The notes beneath the pieces were generated by a model that saw only the letters and a list, made by a program, of their open reading frames with translations, did not search any database and was not told the origin of the DNA. A DNA stretch of 30,944 nt from an uncultured Hyphomonadaceae bacterium (GTDB lineage Bacteria > Pseudomonadota > Alphaproteobacteria > Caulobacterales > Hyphomonadaceae): the NCBI GenBank assembly GCA_938049795.1, contig CALLCD010000201.1:1-30944 (forward strand), in the 5' to 3' direction. The position numbers were made by a program, and so were the translations under genes. Shown here in pieces: positions 22,515 to 30,944 of the stretch (position 1 is the first letter of the stretch; each line of letters begins with the position of its first letter).

Positions 22515-25391
22515 ATGGCAGATACAGGATTTAGCGGAGATATGGCTGTTTCGACAGAAGGCGCTGACGTTGAAATTGACGCGCTGATCAAAGCGGTGGT
22601 GGAACGTGGCTCACGCCGCAAGGACGCTTTGTCCAGACGGTTTGACGGCAATGGGCCGCAATTGCTCGGATCGGGCGCCTCGCCGGACCGGACGCCTGAA
22701 ATTCGTCCACAAGACGAAATCAATGGCCTGCTTGATGATATCCGGCGCGATGCTTCGGCACGCACGACGCAAGCAGATGTGCCCGCTCCACAGGATCAAC
22801 AGGAGTCCAAGCCCTGGCTTGCAGATGCCGTAATGGCCCAAACCGAGGCAGAAGCGAAAGGCTACCGCGCTTTTGGCGATCCAGATGATGTGGCTGAAGA
22901 GGCCGAAGACCCGCGCGGATTTGGCATCAATCCATTTGGTCGCAAAGCGGCGACATTGGCGGCTGCCGCGGCGATCCCCGCAGCGGGCGCAATGGCGCTT
23001 GGCCGGTCCGATGATGAGGGACAAGACGAAGAGATTGAACCGGCGACACATATGGCCGATCCGGAGGCGACCGCCCAGACAGTGACTGCGCCCGACGAGA
23101 TAGAGACTGCGCCCGAGATTGGCGGGGATGCCTTCGCGCGCGATCTGGTGGCGCATGAGGCGGAGACCCGTGTTGCACACAGAGATTTGGAGGCTTTCGA
23201 TGATGAACAGTCTTCCTCGATCGAAGCGGACGAACGGCCTGACGATGATGGATACGCCGCTGCGCTTCTGGCAGAAGAGCCTGAGGCTTTAGCCCCGCTG
23301 CCTGTTGCGGCGATGCAAGCGCAGGCCGTAGCGTCAGGCGGCAATGACGGCGGCGGTGTGCCGGTCTGGCTGACAATGGGAATCCCTGTGGCGGCTGTGT
23401 CGATGGCTGCGCTCGTTGCGGGTGTCCATGTTGTTCGCGAAACCGGCGCGGAAGATGTGCCGATTGAGGCAGCGTCTCTGGCACCGATGACGGTAACTTA
23501 TGCGGATGCTGGCGAGCCGCCCGTGGCAAATTCTGTTGGCCCGACCGGCAATCAGGCAGACGGTGAGGCGATCATTCTCGCAAATGCACCAATAGCAGAC
23601 GGCGCGGCCCCGGGCACTGGCGTCGATCAAATGATGTCAGACGCGGTACCAGCCTTGCCGCCGGCCGCAGCTCCTGAGATGCCGGCCCCTGAGATATCGG
23701 CTCCCGTGAATGACGCGCCCGCCGAGATCATTGAAGTGTCCGCGCCAGTGCCCCGCACGGTGAACGAGCCTGAGCCAGAAATTGCGGTCCTGCCAGATCC
23801 GGATGTCCCGTTCGCACCCTCCCTCAAGCCGGATCAGCCGAACACGCGATCTGCCAGAATTGACCCTGTTCCGGCGGCAAGATCATCTGCGCCAGAGCGC
23901 GCACGCACAAGCAATGTGCCGTCGCTGAAACCCCAGCTTGCATCCCTGCCGCGTCGGGCCAGAACGGCGGAGGCATCAGACGCTGTGTTCCGTCCACGGA
24001 CGGGAACGGTGCCTGCGCGCGTATTTGACGGGCATTTTGAGCGTGGGTCGGCGGCCTTGCTGGTCAACGCCGTCGCTGCCGATATGGGCGGACCTTTAAA
24101 CCGGACACAGCAGAGCTGGCTGGCGCGCGACATGGAACGGGTGCTCGACCGCGAACTTGATGGCCGCGATGTCAGCCTCAAATCTGATCGCGGAGACCGG
24201 ATCGGCGTTTTGTTTGCGGACTCGGCTCAGGAATTGCGGCGGATGCCCGTGGCTCGGGAGCGCGGCGTTGCGGCTCTGCCCGATCAAATGGTGCTCGAAG
24301 GCGGCTGGTATGCGGCGCGTACGGACGCTGCGCTGCGGCCAACGCCATCCCTGTTCGGCACGTTTCGCAATCGGATTGTCGAGAAAGACACACTGATCGA
24401 GCGCATGGCGACGGTGACTGACCGCTATGGTGATCGCTGGTATCTGATGGGCCAGCGCGGTGTGGCCATTGGGTATATGTCACCAGCCGAACTGGTTTTG
24501 GCAGAGGCGACGACAGGCGCGCTTGGCTTGCCGCTCGAACGCCGCCTTGGGGATGTGGTGCAGGATATGGTCCCTGTTTTCACACGCTGCCGGACGGTCT
24601 ATATTGGGCCACTTGGCGAGTCTCGCCAGAAGATGAGTGTGTGCCGGAATGCCAAGGGAAACTGGGTCGGTGCCGATCATGGACAGGTCTCGCTGCAACA
24701 CGCAAGCGCCCCCCGGCCAGAGCCGATTGTTCTTGCGAGCGCAGCTGGGCAGAGCCCGGAATTGCGGCCTTTCGAGACCGCTGCTGTGCGCAAAAGCCTG
24801 ACGCCGAAACTGGTTTACGGACGGGCCGGACAGGTCATCAAGCAACACCTGCCAGACGGGCGCGATGTCGAGATGACCCTCGGCGCGAAGTTCGAGACAA
24901 CGCAGACCGTGCCGGTGATGCGGCTTGAAGCGCTTGGCCGGATTGACAGGCCGGTGCGGCTTGATGCGCGCTGGATGCGGGTGCCGGGCGAGGCGCGTTT
25001 GCGGGCCACGCCTGACTATCTGACAGAGATGAGCATTGGGACGTTGCCAACCGGATCAGCGATTGAGACGATTGGCAGCGTGGTCAATGATCGCGGCGAA
25101 GAGTGGGTTCTGGTCGGACGCAGAGGTGTCGGCTTCGGATATGTTCAGCGTCAGGAGCTTATGCCGCTTGCGGGCAGCACGGCTTTGCAGGCTCTTCCAA
25201 GCCGGCACAGTGCGGCTGTGGTAGATATGGTCGAGACGGTCACCGAATGCCGGTCGATTGATTATCTTGGTGCAGGACTTGATGGGACATTTACGGCCTG
25301 CCAGCAGCCAGATGGTCAGTGGGCTTTGTCGGCCGAGCCGGCTTTGCGCCAATTGGTTGACCTTGAGCCATCATCACGCACAGCGCCATAG
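22515..25391 (+). CDS. Membrane protein with duplicated SH3-plus-cysteine module
   Basis: A 958-residue protein. Residues 1-280 are acidic, Ala-rich and mostly disordered, with short hydrophobic stretches such as AATLAAAAAIPAAGAMALG. One membrane segment lies at about 282-304 (VWLTMGIPVAAVSMAALVAG). A Pro/Ala-rich linker runs to about 500. The C-terminus has two copies of one unit. Each has a bacterial SH3-like domain (about 595-665 and 817-885, each with a GxxWxLxGxRGVxxGY strand), then a cysteine module: CRTVYIG...VCRNAKGNW (about 688-718) and CRSIDYLG...ACQQPDGQW (about 909-935). A periplasmic, possibly peptidoglycan-linked role is inferred. ATG 22515 with GGAG 7 bases upstream is preferred over the frame opening at 22311. 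Confidence 0.75.
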   Translation: MADTGFSGDMAVSTEGADVEIDALIKAVVERGSRRKDALSRRFDGNGPQLLGSGASPDRTPEIRPQDEINGLLDDIRRDASARTTQADVPAPQDQQESKPWLADAVMAQTEAEAKGYRAFGDPDDVAEEAEDPRGFGINPFGRKAATLAAAAAIPAAGAMALGRSDDEGQDEEIEPATHMADPEATAQTVTAPDEIETAPEIGGDAFARDLVAHEAETRVAHRDLEAFDDEQSSSIEADERPDDDGYAAALLAEEPEALAPLPVAAMQAQAVASGGNDGGGVPVWLTMGIPVAAVSMAALVAGVHVVRETGAEDVPIEAASLAPMTVTYADAGEPPVANSVGPTGNQADGEAIILANAPIADGAAPGTGVDQMMSDAVPALPPAAAPEMPAPEISAPVNDAPAEIIEVSAPVPRTVNEPEPEIAVLPDPDVPFAPSLKPDQPNTRSARIDPVPAARSSAPERARTSNVPSLKPQLASLPRRARTAEASDAVFRPRTGTVPARVFDGHFERGSAALLVNAVAADMGGPLNRTQQSWLARDMERVLDRELDGRDVSLKSDRGDRIGVLFADSAQELRRMPVARERGVAALPDQMVLEGGWYAARTDAALRPTPSLFGTFRNRIVEKDTLIERMATVTDRYGDRWYLMGQRGVAIGYMSPAELVLAEATTGALGLPLERRLGDVVQDMVPVFTRCRTVYIGPLGESRQKMSVCRNAKGNWVGADHGQVSLQHASAPRPEPIVLASAAGQSPELRPFETAAVRKSLTPKLVYGRAGQVIKQHLPDGRDVEMTLGAKFETTQTVPVMRLEALGRIDRPVRLDARWMRVPGEARLRATPDYLTEMSIGTLPTGSAIETIGSVVNDRGEEWVLVGRRGVGFGYVQRQELMPLAGSTALQALPSRHSAAVVDMVETVTECRSIDYLGAGLDGTFTACQQPDGQWALSAEPALRQLVDLEPSSRTAP

Positions 25392-25435
25392 GCGGCAGGT
25401 CTTGAGGGCGACCCATTGAGCGCCCGCCTGTCTTG

Positions 25436-27856
25436 TCAGGTGCCGAACAGTGTGGGGTCGGCTTCGCTTGGCGTCGGTTGGATGTCGTGGTCGCGCTTGA
25501 CGGTAGATCTGACTTTGCTGTCATTGATGGGCAAATAGAAGGCGATGGTTGTGCCGCGTCCGTGCTGGCTGGCAATGCTGAGGCGGCCACCATGCATTTC
25601 GGCAAAGGATTTCGTCAGGGCCAGACCGAGGCCCGTGCCCTCATGATTGCGGTCCGAACTTGAGCTGACTTGCTCGAACGGGGTGGCCAGTCTCGGGATA
25701 TCCTTTTCGGGGATGCCGATGCCATTATCAGTAAAGGCGTATCTGAGAAAATTGTCCTGTCGACGCAGCGTGACAGCGATACGGCCGCCTTCATCGGTAA
25801 ACTTGATGGCATTTGACAGAAGATTGAGCGACATCTGGCGGATGGCTCTATGGTCAGCGGCAATTTCGGGAAGGTCGCTTTCAGCTTCAAATGTCAGGGT
25901 GATGTTCTCGTCTTCGGCTTTGCGGCGGATCATGCGCACGGCGGCGTCAACCGGGTCAATCGGATCAATCGGCATAAGTTCGATGCTCATCTTGCCCGCT
26001 TCGATCTTGGCCATGTCGAGAATGTCATTGATCATGTCGAGCAAATGCTGGCCGGACATGAGAATATCATTGGCATAGCCCTTATAGCGCTCGTCACCGA
26101 GGGGGCCATAAAGTTCCGTAGACAGAATTTCCGAGAAACCATTGATCGCATTGAGCGGTGTGCGCAACTCGTGGCTCATATTGGTCAGGAACGCGGATTT
26201 GGACTGGGCGGCACGCTCGGCACGGTCTTTTTCTTCGGAGTATTTGCGGGCAAGTTCTGCGGCGTGGCCTTCTGATTTTTCAAGCTCCGCAATCAGGCGC
26301 TTGAGTTTGACCTTCTGGCGGTTGAGCTGGTTTGACGCCAACGTCGTGTCGGTCACATCGACCCCGACTGTGATCAAGCCGCCTTCGGGGGTTGCGCGTT
26401 CGACGATCTTGAGCCAGCGGCCACTGGTCAATTGGACAAGGGAGGTGTTTGGCTCGGCCTGGGAGGGCGTTTCCTGCCGGACAGACGGCGCGCGGGCGAG
26501 GGCAACCGTATCGTATCCCATACCAGCACGCAGGGCTTGGGCGACGTTAAACGTCCTCGCATATGCGCCGTTCCAGTAAAGCAGGCGCTTGCGGCTGTCC
26601 CAGATTGCGAACGGGCCGTCATAGCCTTCAAGCGCATTGCGCAAACGGCGCTCGGTCTTGCGCAGCCGGTCGTCAACGCGCTTGCGTTCGGTGAAGTCAC
26701 TGGCAATGCCTGCAAACCGTTCGGCATCTTCCGAGCCATGACGAACCTCGCGGCCAGACATTTCGATCCATGTCTGACCACTGTCATATTGGGTGCGGAA
26801 CTGGATACGCAGCGTCTTGATCTCGCGGCCCCGCTCGATGCTCTGCCGGACCCTTTCGCGATCTTCGGAAAACACGGCACCAAGGAAGCGCTCCATTGAT
26901 ATATCGGTATTGTCGCGAACGCCAAGCAATGAGGCGAATTGTTCGGAAAGTTTGGCAATTCCGGTGTCAGGCGTAACTTCCCAGAAGCCCGCTTCGGCTC
27001 CATCCATGATCAGATTGATCATGTCCGAGCTTTCGCGTTCGGTCGCAAGCGCGTCCTCAACCTCTTTGGCCTGTCCGCGCAGCATCGCGTATAGCCCGTA
27101 TATGGCAAGGGCGGGGGCGAGCAGGAGCAGGATGTAGATGAGAATCCGCGTAATATCGTGGGTCGAGATGAACGGGCGCGGCGTCATCGCGCAAATATTG
27201 CCCGCATAGAACTGCATGGACGCGCAAGAGGTCGCCACGCGGGGCGCCTGCTCTGGCGTGATAATCTCCGGACGCGTGGTGGTAAGTGTGTTTGAGATGG
27301 AGCGCAGCGCAGGATTGCCGCTGGCAGGGCGGCCGGGCCCGGTGAGGGTAAACCGCCGCTCCCCGACATTTTGGGGCAACCATTCGGAGGCCGGACCGAT
27401 GGCCATCACTGGCAGATTCACACCAGCGCTTGAGAAGATCACGACGTCGCCATGTTCGGTCGTGAACATCGGGCCGTCTTGCTCGCCTGCGCGCATAACT
27501 TGCTCGGCCGCCATACGTTCGCGCGAACCGGCCGGTGCATCTATTGCGGCGGACAGAGAGACAACAATATCAATCCCGTTCATCATCGGCCCGAGTGACT
27601 GCGCCTCTTCGATCGGGGTGAAGACATTGTCGAGGATCGTTTTGACCGCGCCAATGCGCCCATCAAGGTGTTCGCTGACCACTTGGGCGCGCAATTGTAG
27701 GGTCTGCAGAGCGGCATGGTCCGCGCTCTGGCGTTCTTCCCAACCCTTAAGAGCGAGCGCACTGCCTTGCAAAACAAGCAGCGCAACAATGACGGGAATG
27801 AGTCCTCGACCTTGCTTTTTTTTACTTTTTTGCAAAGCTTTATTAGGTTTTGCCAC
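25436..27856 (-). CDS. pleC: PleC-like hybrid-free sensor histidine kinase/phosphatase
   Basis: An 806-residue membrane histidine kinase. TM1 (about 18-37), a periplasmic domain (about 40-235) with a Cys pair near its end, and TM2 (about 237-259) precede two PAS domains (about 275-395 and 400-505) and a coiled coil. HisKA follows with His562 in FLTNMSHELRTPLNAINGFSE, then an ATPase domain with LNLLSNAIKFT, DNGIGIPE and GTGLGLAL. The GPLGDERYKGYANDIL and GQHLLDMINDILDMAKIEAGKM stretches closely resemble PleC, the polar DivK kinase/phosphatase controlling cell-cycle asymmetry. The assignment is by resemblance only. The start is GTG 27856 with AGGGGC upstream; an A8 tract lies just inside the gene. 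Confidence 0.8.
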   Translation of the reverse strand: MAKPNKALQKSKKKQGRGLIPVIVALLVLQGSALALKGWEERQSADHAALQTLQLRAQVVSEHLDGRIGAVKTILDNVFTPIEEAQSLGPMMNGIDIVVSLSAAIDAPAGSRERMAAEQVMRAGEQDGPMFTTEHGDVVIFSSAGVNLPVMAIGPASEWLPQNVGERRFTLTGPGRPASGNPALRSISNTLTTTRPEIITPEQAPRVATSCASMQFYAGNICAMTPRPFISTHDITRILIYILLLLAPALAIYGLYAMLRGQAKEVEDALATERESSDMINLIMDGAEAGFWEVTPDTGIAKLSEQFASLLGVRDNTDISMERFLGAVFSEDRERVRQSIERGREIKTLRIQFRTQYDSGQTWIEMSGREVRHGSEDAERFAGIASDFTERKRVDDRLRKTERRLRNALEGYDGPFAIWDSRKRLLYWNGAYARTFNVAQALRAGMGYDTVALARAPSVRQETPSQAEPNTSLVQLTSGRWLKIVERATPEGGLITVGVDVTDTTLASNQLNRQKVKLKRLIAELEKSEGHAAELARKYSEEKDRAERAAQSKSAFLTNMSHELRTPLNAINGFSEILSTELYGPLGDERYKGYANDILMSGQHLLDMINDILDMAKIEAGKMSIELMPIDPIDPVDAAVRMIRRKAEDENITLTFEAESDLPEIAADHRAIRQMSLNLLSNAIKFTDEGGRIAVTLRRQDNFLRYAFTDNGIGIPEKDIPRLATPFEQVSSSSDRNHEGTGLGLALTKSFAEMHGGRLSIASQHGRGTTIAFYLPINDSKVRSTVKRDHDIQPTPSEADPTLFGT

Positions 27857-27938
27857 AAAAATTGCCCCTGCCGCCCCGCGCGCTATTGAAGAAGACGCAC
27901 GTTAAGGTTTGCAGTCTGGCCTGTAATGCTTGAGCAAA

Positions 27939-27967
27939 GGTTAACAGATGTGAACCGTCTGTTAACC
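27939..27967. promoter_or_regulatory. 10-base inverted repeat between pepN and pleC-like gene
   Basis: GGTTAACAGA (27939-27948) and TCTGTTAACC (27958-27967) are perfect inverted repeats around 9 bases. The second arm covers the pepN stop codon. It lies 83-111 bases upstream of the kinase start. The arms contain GTTAAC, and TTAA-N7-GAAC and TGAA-N7-TTAAC can be read across it, both near the CtrA consensus. It could alternatively be a weak A+T-rich terminator for pepN. Confidence 0.55.
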
Positions 27968-30532
27968 CAAGGCTCTGCCGACAATATCGGCGGCATTTTG
28001 CGACAGTGAAGCGGTCGCGAGGGCGTCAAGAGCGGTCTGAGCGCTTTGGCGGGCGGCCGGTTCGAGGGATTTCCACTGTTCAAAAGCGGTCAACAGGCGT
28101 GCGGCGAGGGCCGGATTGAGCGGATCAACCTCGCGAACGAGATCGGCAAGGAAGCTGTGTCCGCTGCCATCGGGCTGGTGGAAGCCTGCCAGATTCTGCA
28201 TGGCAAAAGCGGCCGCCAGCGCGCGGACACGGTTTGGATTGCCAAGATCGAAATCCGGATGGGTGCACAGCGCCTTGATCCGGGTGATGTCGCCATTGCG
28301 GGCTTGAACGGCAAACCATTTGTCGATCACCAGCGGATTGTCTTTCCATTGCTTGAAAAAGCTTTGAAGGGCCTCTCTGCCGCCGTCCGGTGTGGCGGTC
28401 AGTGCGGACAGGGCGGCAAGCTGTTCAGTCATCGAGGTGGCGTTGGCGTAGAGGTCCGGCAAGAGCGGGGCGAGGGAGGCGTCGTGGCTCGCAAGATCCA
28501 TCAGGGCCGACCGAAGCGCGCGGACCCCGGCTTGGGCCGCATCGGGCCGAAAGGGGGCGGGGGCGGGCTTTGCGAGCGTCGCGGATATGAAGTCTGCCAT
28601 GTGGCGCGCAAGGCCGGTCTTCATCGCTTTGCGTGTGGCGGCGAGGGCGACCGGATCGGCGGGCGTGTGGTCGAGGAAAATCTCGCCAATATCGGGCAAG
28701 CGCAACAGGAGCGCGGCAAAGGCCGGATCACTGTCGCTGGCGGCGATGGCAGAACGGGCCACCGCATCAATCAGATCAGGATTGTCAGACGCGCCGGAAT
28801 AGGTCGCGCCGAGGATCTGTTTTTTGAGCAAGTCTTGCAGCAGATCCCAGCGATTGAACGGATCGGTTTCGGCGCGGGCGAGGCTAAGCTGTTGGTCTTG
28901 CGTCAGCGTGTGCTTGATGCGGACGGGTGCGCTGAACCCGCGCGCGACAGAGACAAGCGGACGCGGTGTGCCCTCTGGCAGGGTGAGGCCGAAGCTCTCA
29001 TCGGCGGCGGTCAGGGTCAGATCGAGCGTCTGCAAGTCCTTGCCTTCGGCGCTGATCAGGGCGGCGGCGAGCGGGATGGGGACGGGCTGTTTGTCGGGCT
29101 GGTTTGGCGTGGGCGGGGTGGACTGGGCAAAGCTGAGGGTGATCTCGGATGTGTCCGCGTCCCAATCTTCGGTCAGGACAAGCTCGGGCGTGCCGGCCTG
29201 GGCATACCAGAGCAGGAATTGGCTGAGGTCCGCTCCGCTTGCCTCTTCGAAACAGGCATAGAAATCCTCAATCGTGGCCGCGTCGCCATCATGCCGGTCG
29301 AAATAGAGCGTCATGCCTTTGGCGAAGGCGGCGTCCCCGATCAACCGTTTGAGCATGCGGATCAGCTCGGCCCCTTTTTCGTAGACGGTGGCCGTGTAGA
29401 GATTTTCGATCGATCCATAATGGCCGGGCCGGACAGAATGGGCGAGCGGTCCGGCGTCTTCGGGAAACTGCCTTGCGCGCAGGCGGATGACATCCTTGAT
29501 GCGCTGGACGGGGCGCGAACGCATATCGGCGGAAAATTCCTGATCGCGGAACACGGTCAGCCCTTCTTTCAGGCAAAGCTGGAACCAGTCGCGGCAGGTG
29601 ATGCGGTTGCCGGTCCAATTGTGGAAATATTCGTGGGCGACAATGGATTCGATGGCTTCGAAATCGGCATCGGTCGCGGTGGTCTCATCAGCGAGGACAT
29701 AGGCGGAGTTGAAAATGTTCAGCCCCTTATTCTCCATCGCGCCGAAATTGAAGTCGCGCACGGCAACAATGTTGAACACATCGAGATCATATTCGCGGCC
29801 GAACACGTCTTCATCCCATGCCATTGAGCGTTTCAGGCAATCCATCGCCCAGACCGCACGGTCCGCTTCGCCCTGATCGACATGGATGGCAAGATCGACA
29901 TGGCGACCGGAGCGTGTGGTGAAACTGTCTTTGTGGATGTCATAACCGCCCGCACACAGCGCAAACAGATAGGAGGGCTTGCGGTGGGGGTCATTCCAGA
30001 CGGCAAAATGACGGTCTGTGCCAATCTCGCCAGTCTCGCCCGGGGAACCATTCGACAAGAGCACCGGAAAGCGCGCCTTGTCCGCCTCCATCCGCACAGA
30101 GAAGCGCGACATGACATCAGGCCGGTCGGGCCAATAGGTGATGCGCCGGAAGCCAACCGCCTCGCACTGGGTGCAAAACCGGCCGCCGGACATGTACAGC
30201 CCCGACAAAGCGGTGTTGGCGGAAGGGGCGATCTCCACATCTGTTTCAAGCGTAAACGCAGCCGGTGGTGACAGGAGGGTCAGCGCGGTGTCCGTAACCT
30301 CATATTGGTCGTCCGCCAGCGGGGTGCCATCAATCGAAATATTAATGAGGGTCAGCTTCTCGCCATCAAGCACCATCGGCGCGCTTTGCTCTGCGGTGCG
30401 GCGGACATGGATCTTCGCTTTGACGCGCGTGGCGTCGGGATTGAGGTCGAAATCGAGGGTAACCGTGTCGAGCGCATAGGGGTAGGGCGTATAGTCTTGC
30501 AAAGTTACGGTCTGCGGAATGTCAGTGCGCAT
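27962..30532 (-). CDS. pepN: Aminopeptidase N (M1 family)
   Basis: An 856-residue M1 zinc aminopeptidase, close to the size of E. coli PepN, which removes N-terminal residues from peptides. The exopeptidase motif GAMENKGLNIFN comes before the zinc site HEYFHNWTGNRITCRDWFQLCLKEG (HExxH plus Glu 18 residues later). SLTVFRDQEF-like LTVFRDQEFSADM follows. The C-terminal half is the Ig-like and helical domain typical of the PepN subgroup. The frame runs on to 30745 without family resemblance; ATG 30532 (MRTDIPQTVTLQDY) is the natural start. The protein is cytoplasmic with no signal peptide. Confidence 0.95.
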   Translation of the reverse strand: MRTDIPQTVTLQDYTPYPYALDTVTLDFDLNPDATRVKAKIHVRRTAEQSAPMVLDGEKLTLINISIDGTPLADDQYEVTDTALTLLSPPAAFTLETDVEIAPSANTALSGLYMSGGRFCTQCEAVGFRRITYWPDRPDVMSRFSVRMEADKARFPVLLSNGSPGETGEIGTDRHFAVWNDPHRKPSYLFALCAGGYDIHKDSFTTRSGRHVDLAIHVDQGEADRAVWAMDCLKRSMAWDEDVFGREYDLDVFNIVAVRDFNFGAMENKGLNIFNSAYVLADETTATDADFEAIESIVAHEYFHNWTGNRITCRDWFQLCLKEGLTVFRDQEFSADMRSRPVQRIKDVIRLRARQFPEDAGPLAHSVRPGHYGSIENLYTATVYEKGAELIRMLKRLIGDAAFAKGMTLYFDRHDGDAATIEDFYACFEEASGADLSQFLLWYAQAGTPELVLTEDWDADTSEITLSFAQSTPPTPNQPDKQPVPIPLAAALISAEGKDLQTLDLTLTAADESFGLTLPEGTPRPLVSVARGFSAPVRIKHTLTQDQQLSLARAETDPFNRWDLLQDLLKKQILGATYSGASDNPDLIDAVARSAIAASDSDPAFAALLLRLPDIGEIFLDHTPADPVALAATRKAMKTGLARHMADFISATLAKPAPAPFRPDAAQAGVRALRSALMDLASHDASLAPLLPDLYANATSMTEQLAALSALTATPDGGREALQSFFKQWKDNPLVIDKWFAVQARNGDITRIKALCTHPDFDLGNPNRVRALAAAFAMQNLAGFHQPDGSGHSFLADLVREVDPLNPALAARLLTAFEQWKSLEPAARQSAQTALDALATASLSQNAADIVGRALG

Positions 30533-30580
30533 GGTCAATTGTCTCACTATGGTCTTGTTTGCGCCGAAAGGGGCAGCGAT

Positions 30581-30631
30581 ATGAGGTCTATTTGGGGGCG
30601 CTTGTGGCGGCTCGGCAAGAGGCAAATGTGA
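30581..30631 (+). CDS. Possible 16-codon leader ORF before VanZ gene
   Basis: MRSIWGRLWRLGKRQM is encoded from ATG 30581, with AGGGG about 6 bases upstream. It ends TGATG, so its stop overlaps the ATG of the VanZ-family gene. This is the arrangement of a coupled leader peptide, but a frame this short can arise by chance. It is basic and has two tryptophans. Confidence 0.2.
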   Translation: MRSIWGRLWRLGKRQM

Positions 30632-30944
30632 TGAAGCTGGAAAACATGTTCGGATATGTGCCGAAGCTGGCGCTGCTCGGCGCTGTGATGTGTGCGGTGG
30701 TGATTGCCGTTTTGTCGCTTTTGCCGGGGAGTGATCTTCCCGCATCGAACATGAATGACAAACTCAATCACTTTATTGCCTATGGCGTGCTGATGGCGCT
30801 GGCCACGCTCGGACGCGGGCGGGTCCGGCTGTTCGGGCTCATGGGCGGCGTGATTTTGTACGGTCTGGTGCTTGAGGGCCTACAGGGGATGATGCCCTAT
30901 GGCCGCTCAGCAAGCTGGATCGACGCGCTCGCGAATACGGGCGG
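30631..30944 (+). CDS. VanZ-family membrane protein, partial
   Basis: The first 104 residues are present; the gene runs off the right edge. Hydrophobic helices are visible at about 11-29 and in the IAYGVLMALATLG and MGGVILYGLVLEGLQ stretches. The VanZ pattern is present: DKLNHFIAYGVL (the D-x2-x-H-x3-Y/F core) and GLQGMMPYGRSASWIDALANTGG. Family members are integral membrane proteins of mostly unknown function; VanZ itself gives low-level teicoplanin resistance. ATG 30631 has AAGAGG about 8 bases upstream. A GTG one codon earlier is possible. Divergent from pepN. Confidence 0.8.
   Translation, partial: MKLENMFGYVPKLALLGAVMCAVVIAVLSLLPGSDLPASNMNDKLNHFIAYGVLMALATLGRGRVRLFGLMGGVILYGLVLEGLQGMMPYGRSASWIDALANTG

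Noticed and set aside
25392..25435. Bidirectional terminator between the SH3 protein and pleC-like genes
   Set aside because: Only a 5-base GGGCG/CGCCC stem with a 10-base loop and no T-tract is visible; too weak to list.
28046..29827. 593-codon plus-strand frame opposite pepN
   Set aside because: It lies wholly antisense to the zinc-site-bearing pepN gene. Its protein is a Gly/Arg-rich mirror of pepN codons with no domain; a typical high-G+C shadow.
1..30944. tRNA, rRNA, CRISPR array, insertion sequence or prophage
   Set aside because: I saw no cloverleaf-like sequence, no regularly spaced repeats, no transposase or integrase motifs and no phage structural genes on either strand.

Overview
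The window looks like a chromosomal segment from a G+C-rich (by eye near 60%) alphaproteobacterium. The best lineage clues are a TipF-like flagellar c-di-GMP receptor, a PleC-like polar sensor kinase, the YmdB-type phosphoesterase close to yebC, and very tight gene packing. Together these point to the stalked or budding Caulobacterales/Hyphomonadales-Parvularculales side of the class. The genus cannot be named from sequence alone. I see no rRNA, tRNA, CRISPR array, transposase or phage gene.

Layout. 1-5010: a partial SDR oxidoreductase (-), a PhyH-family dioxygenase (+), a solo DUF262-DUF1524 nuclease-like gene (-), and a fumarylacetoacetate-hydrolase-family gene followed 2 bases later by a membrane-anchored metallo-beta-lactamase-fold protein that has lost its metal-binding histidines. 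5011-5341: long spacer. 5342-11695: tipF-like gene, YgjP-type metallopeptidase (-), a large lipoprotein of unknown family with a strong terminator, the YmdB-type phosphoesterase, a second EAL protein (-) and yebC. 11748-13392 (-): SCP2 protein, terminator-like hairpin, alpha/beta hydrolase and an SMR transporter overlapping it by ATGA. 13576-16602 (+): secreted DUF11 protein and an acyl-CoA carboxylase carboxyltransferase subunit. 16625-19524: glycine-zipper lipoprotein (-), DUF4349 lipoprotein (+), RluF-like pseudouridine synthase and GNAT acetyltransferase (-).

19601-20344 is the most unusual stretch. A 100-residue GIY-YIG nuclease gene is bracketed by two 115-base copies of a double-hairpin palindromic element, with a truncated extra arm beside the first copy. 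This resembles the REP/RAYT arrangement, but with a GIY-YIG protein in place of the transposase. After it come an AT-richer TPR protein (-), argG (-), a 958-residue membrane protein with a duplicated SH3-plus-cysteine module (+), the pleC-like kinase (-), pepN (-) and the start of a VanZ-family gene (+).

How parts fit together: TipF-like, PleC-like and the EAL protein suggest c-di-GMP and cell-polarity control of motility. The lipoproteins, SH3 protein and 17-kDa-antigen-like module belong to the cell envelope. Most other genes are housekeeping. Convergent gene pairs are packed extremely tightly: two share a CTAG at their stop codons and a third is 3 bases apart.
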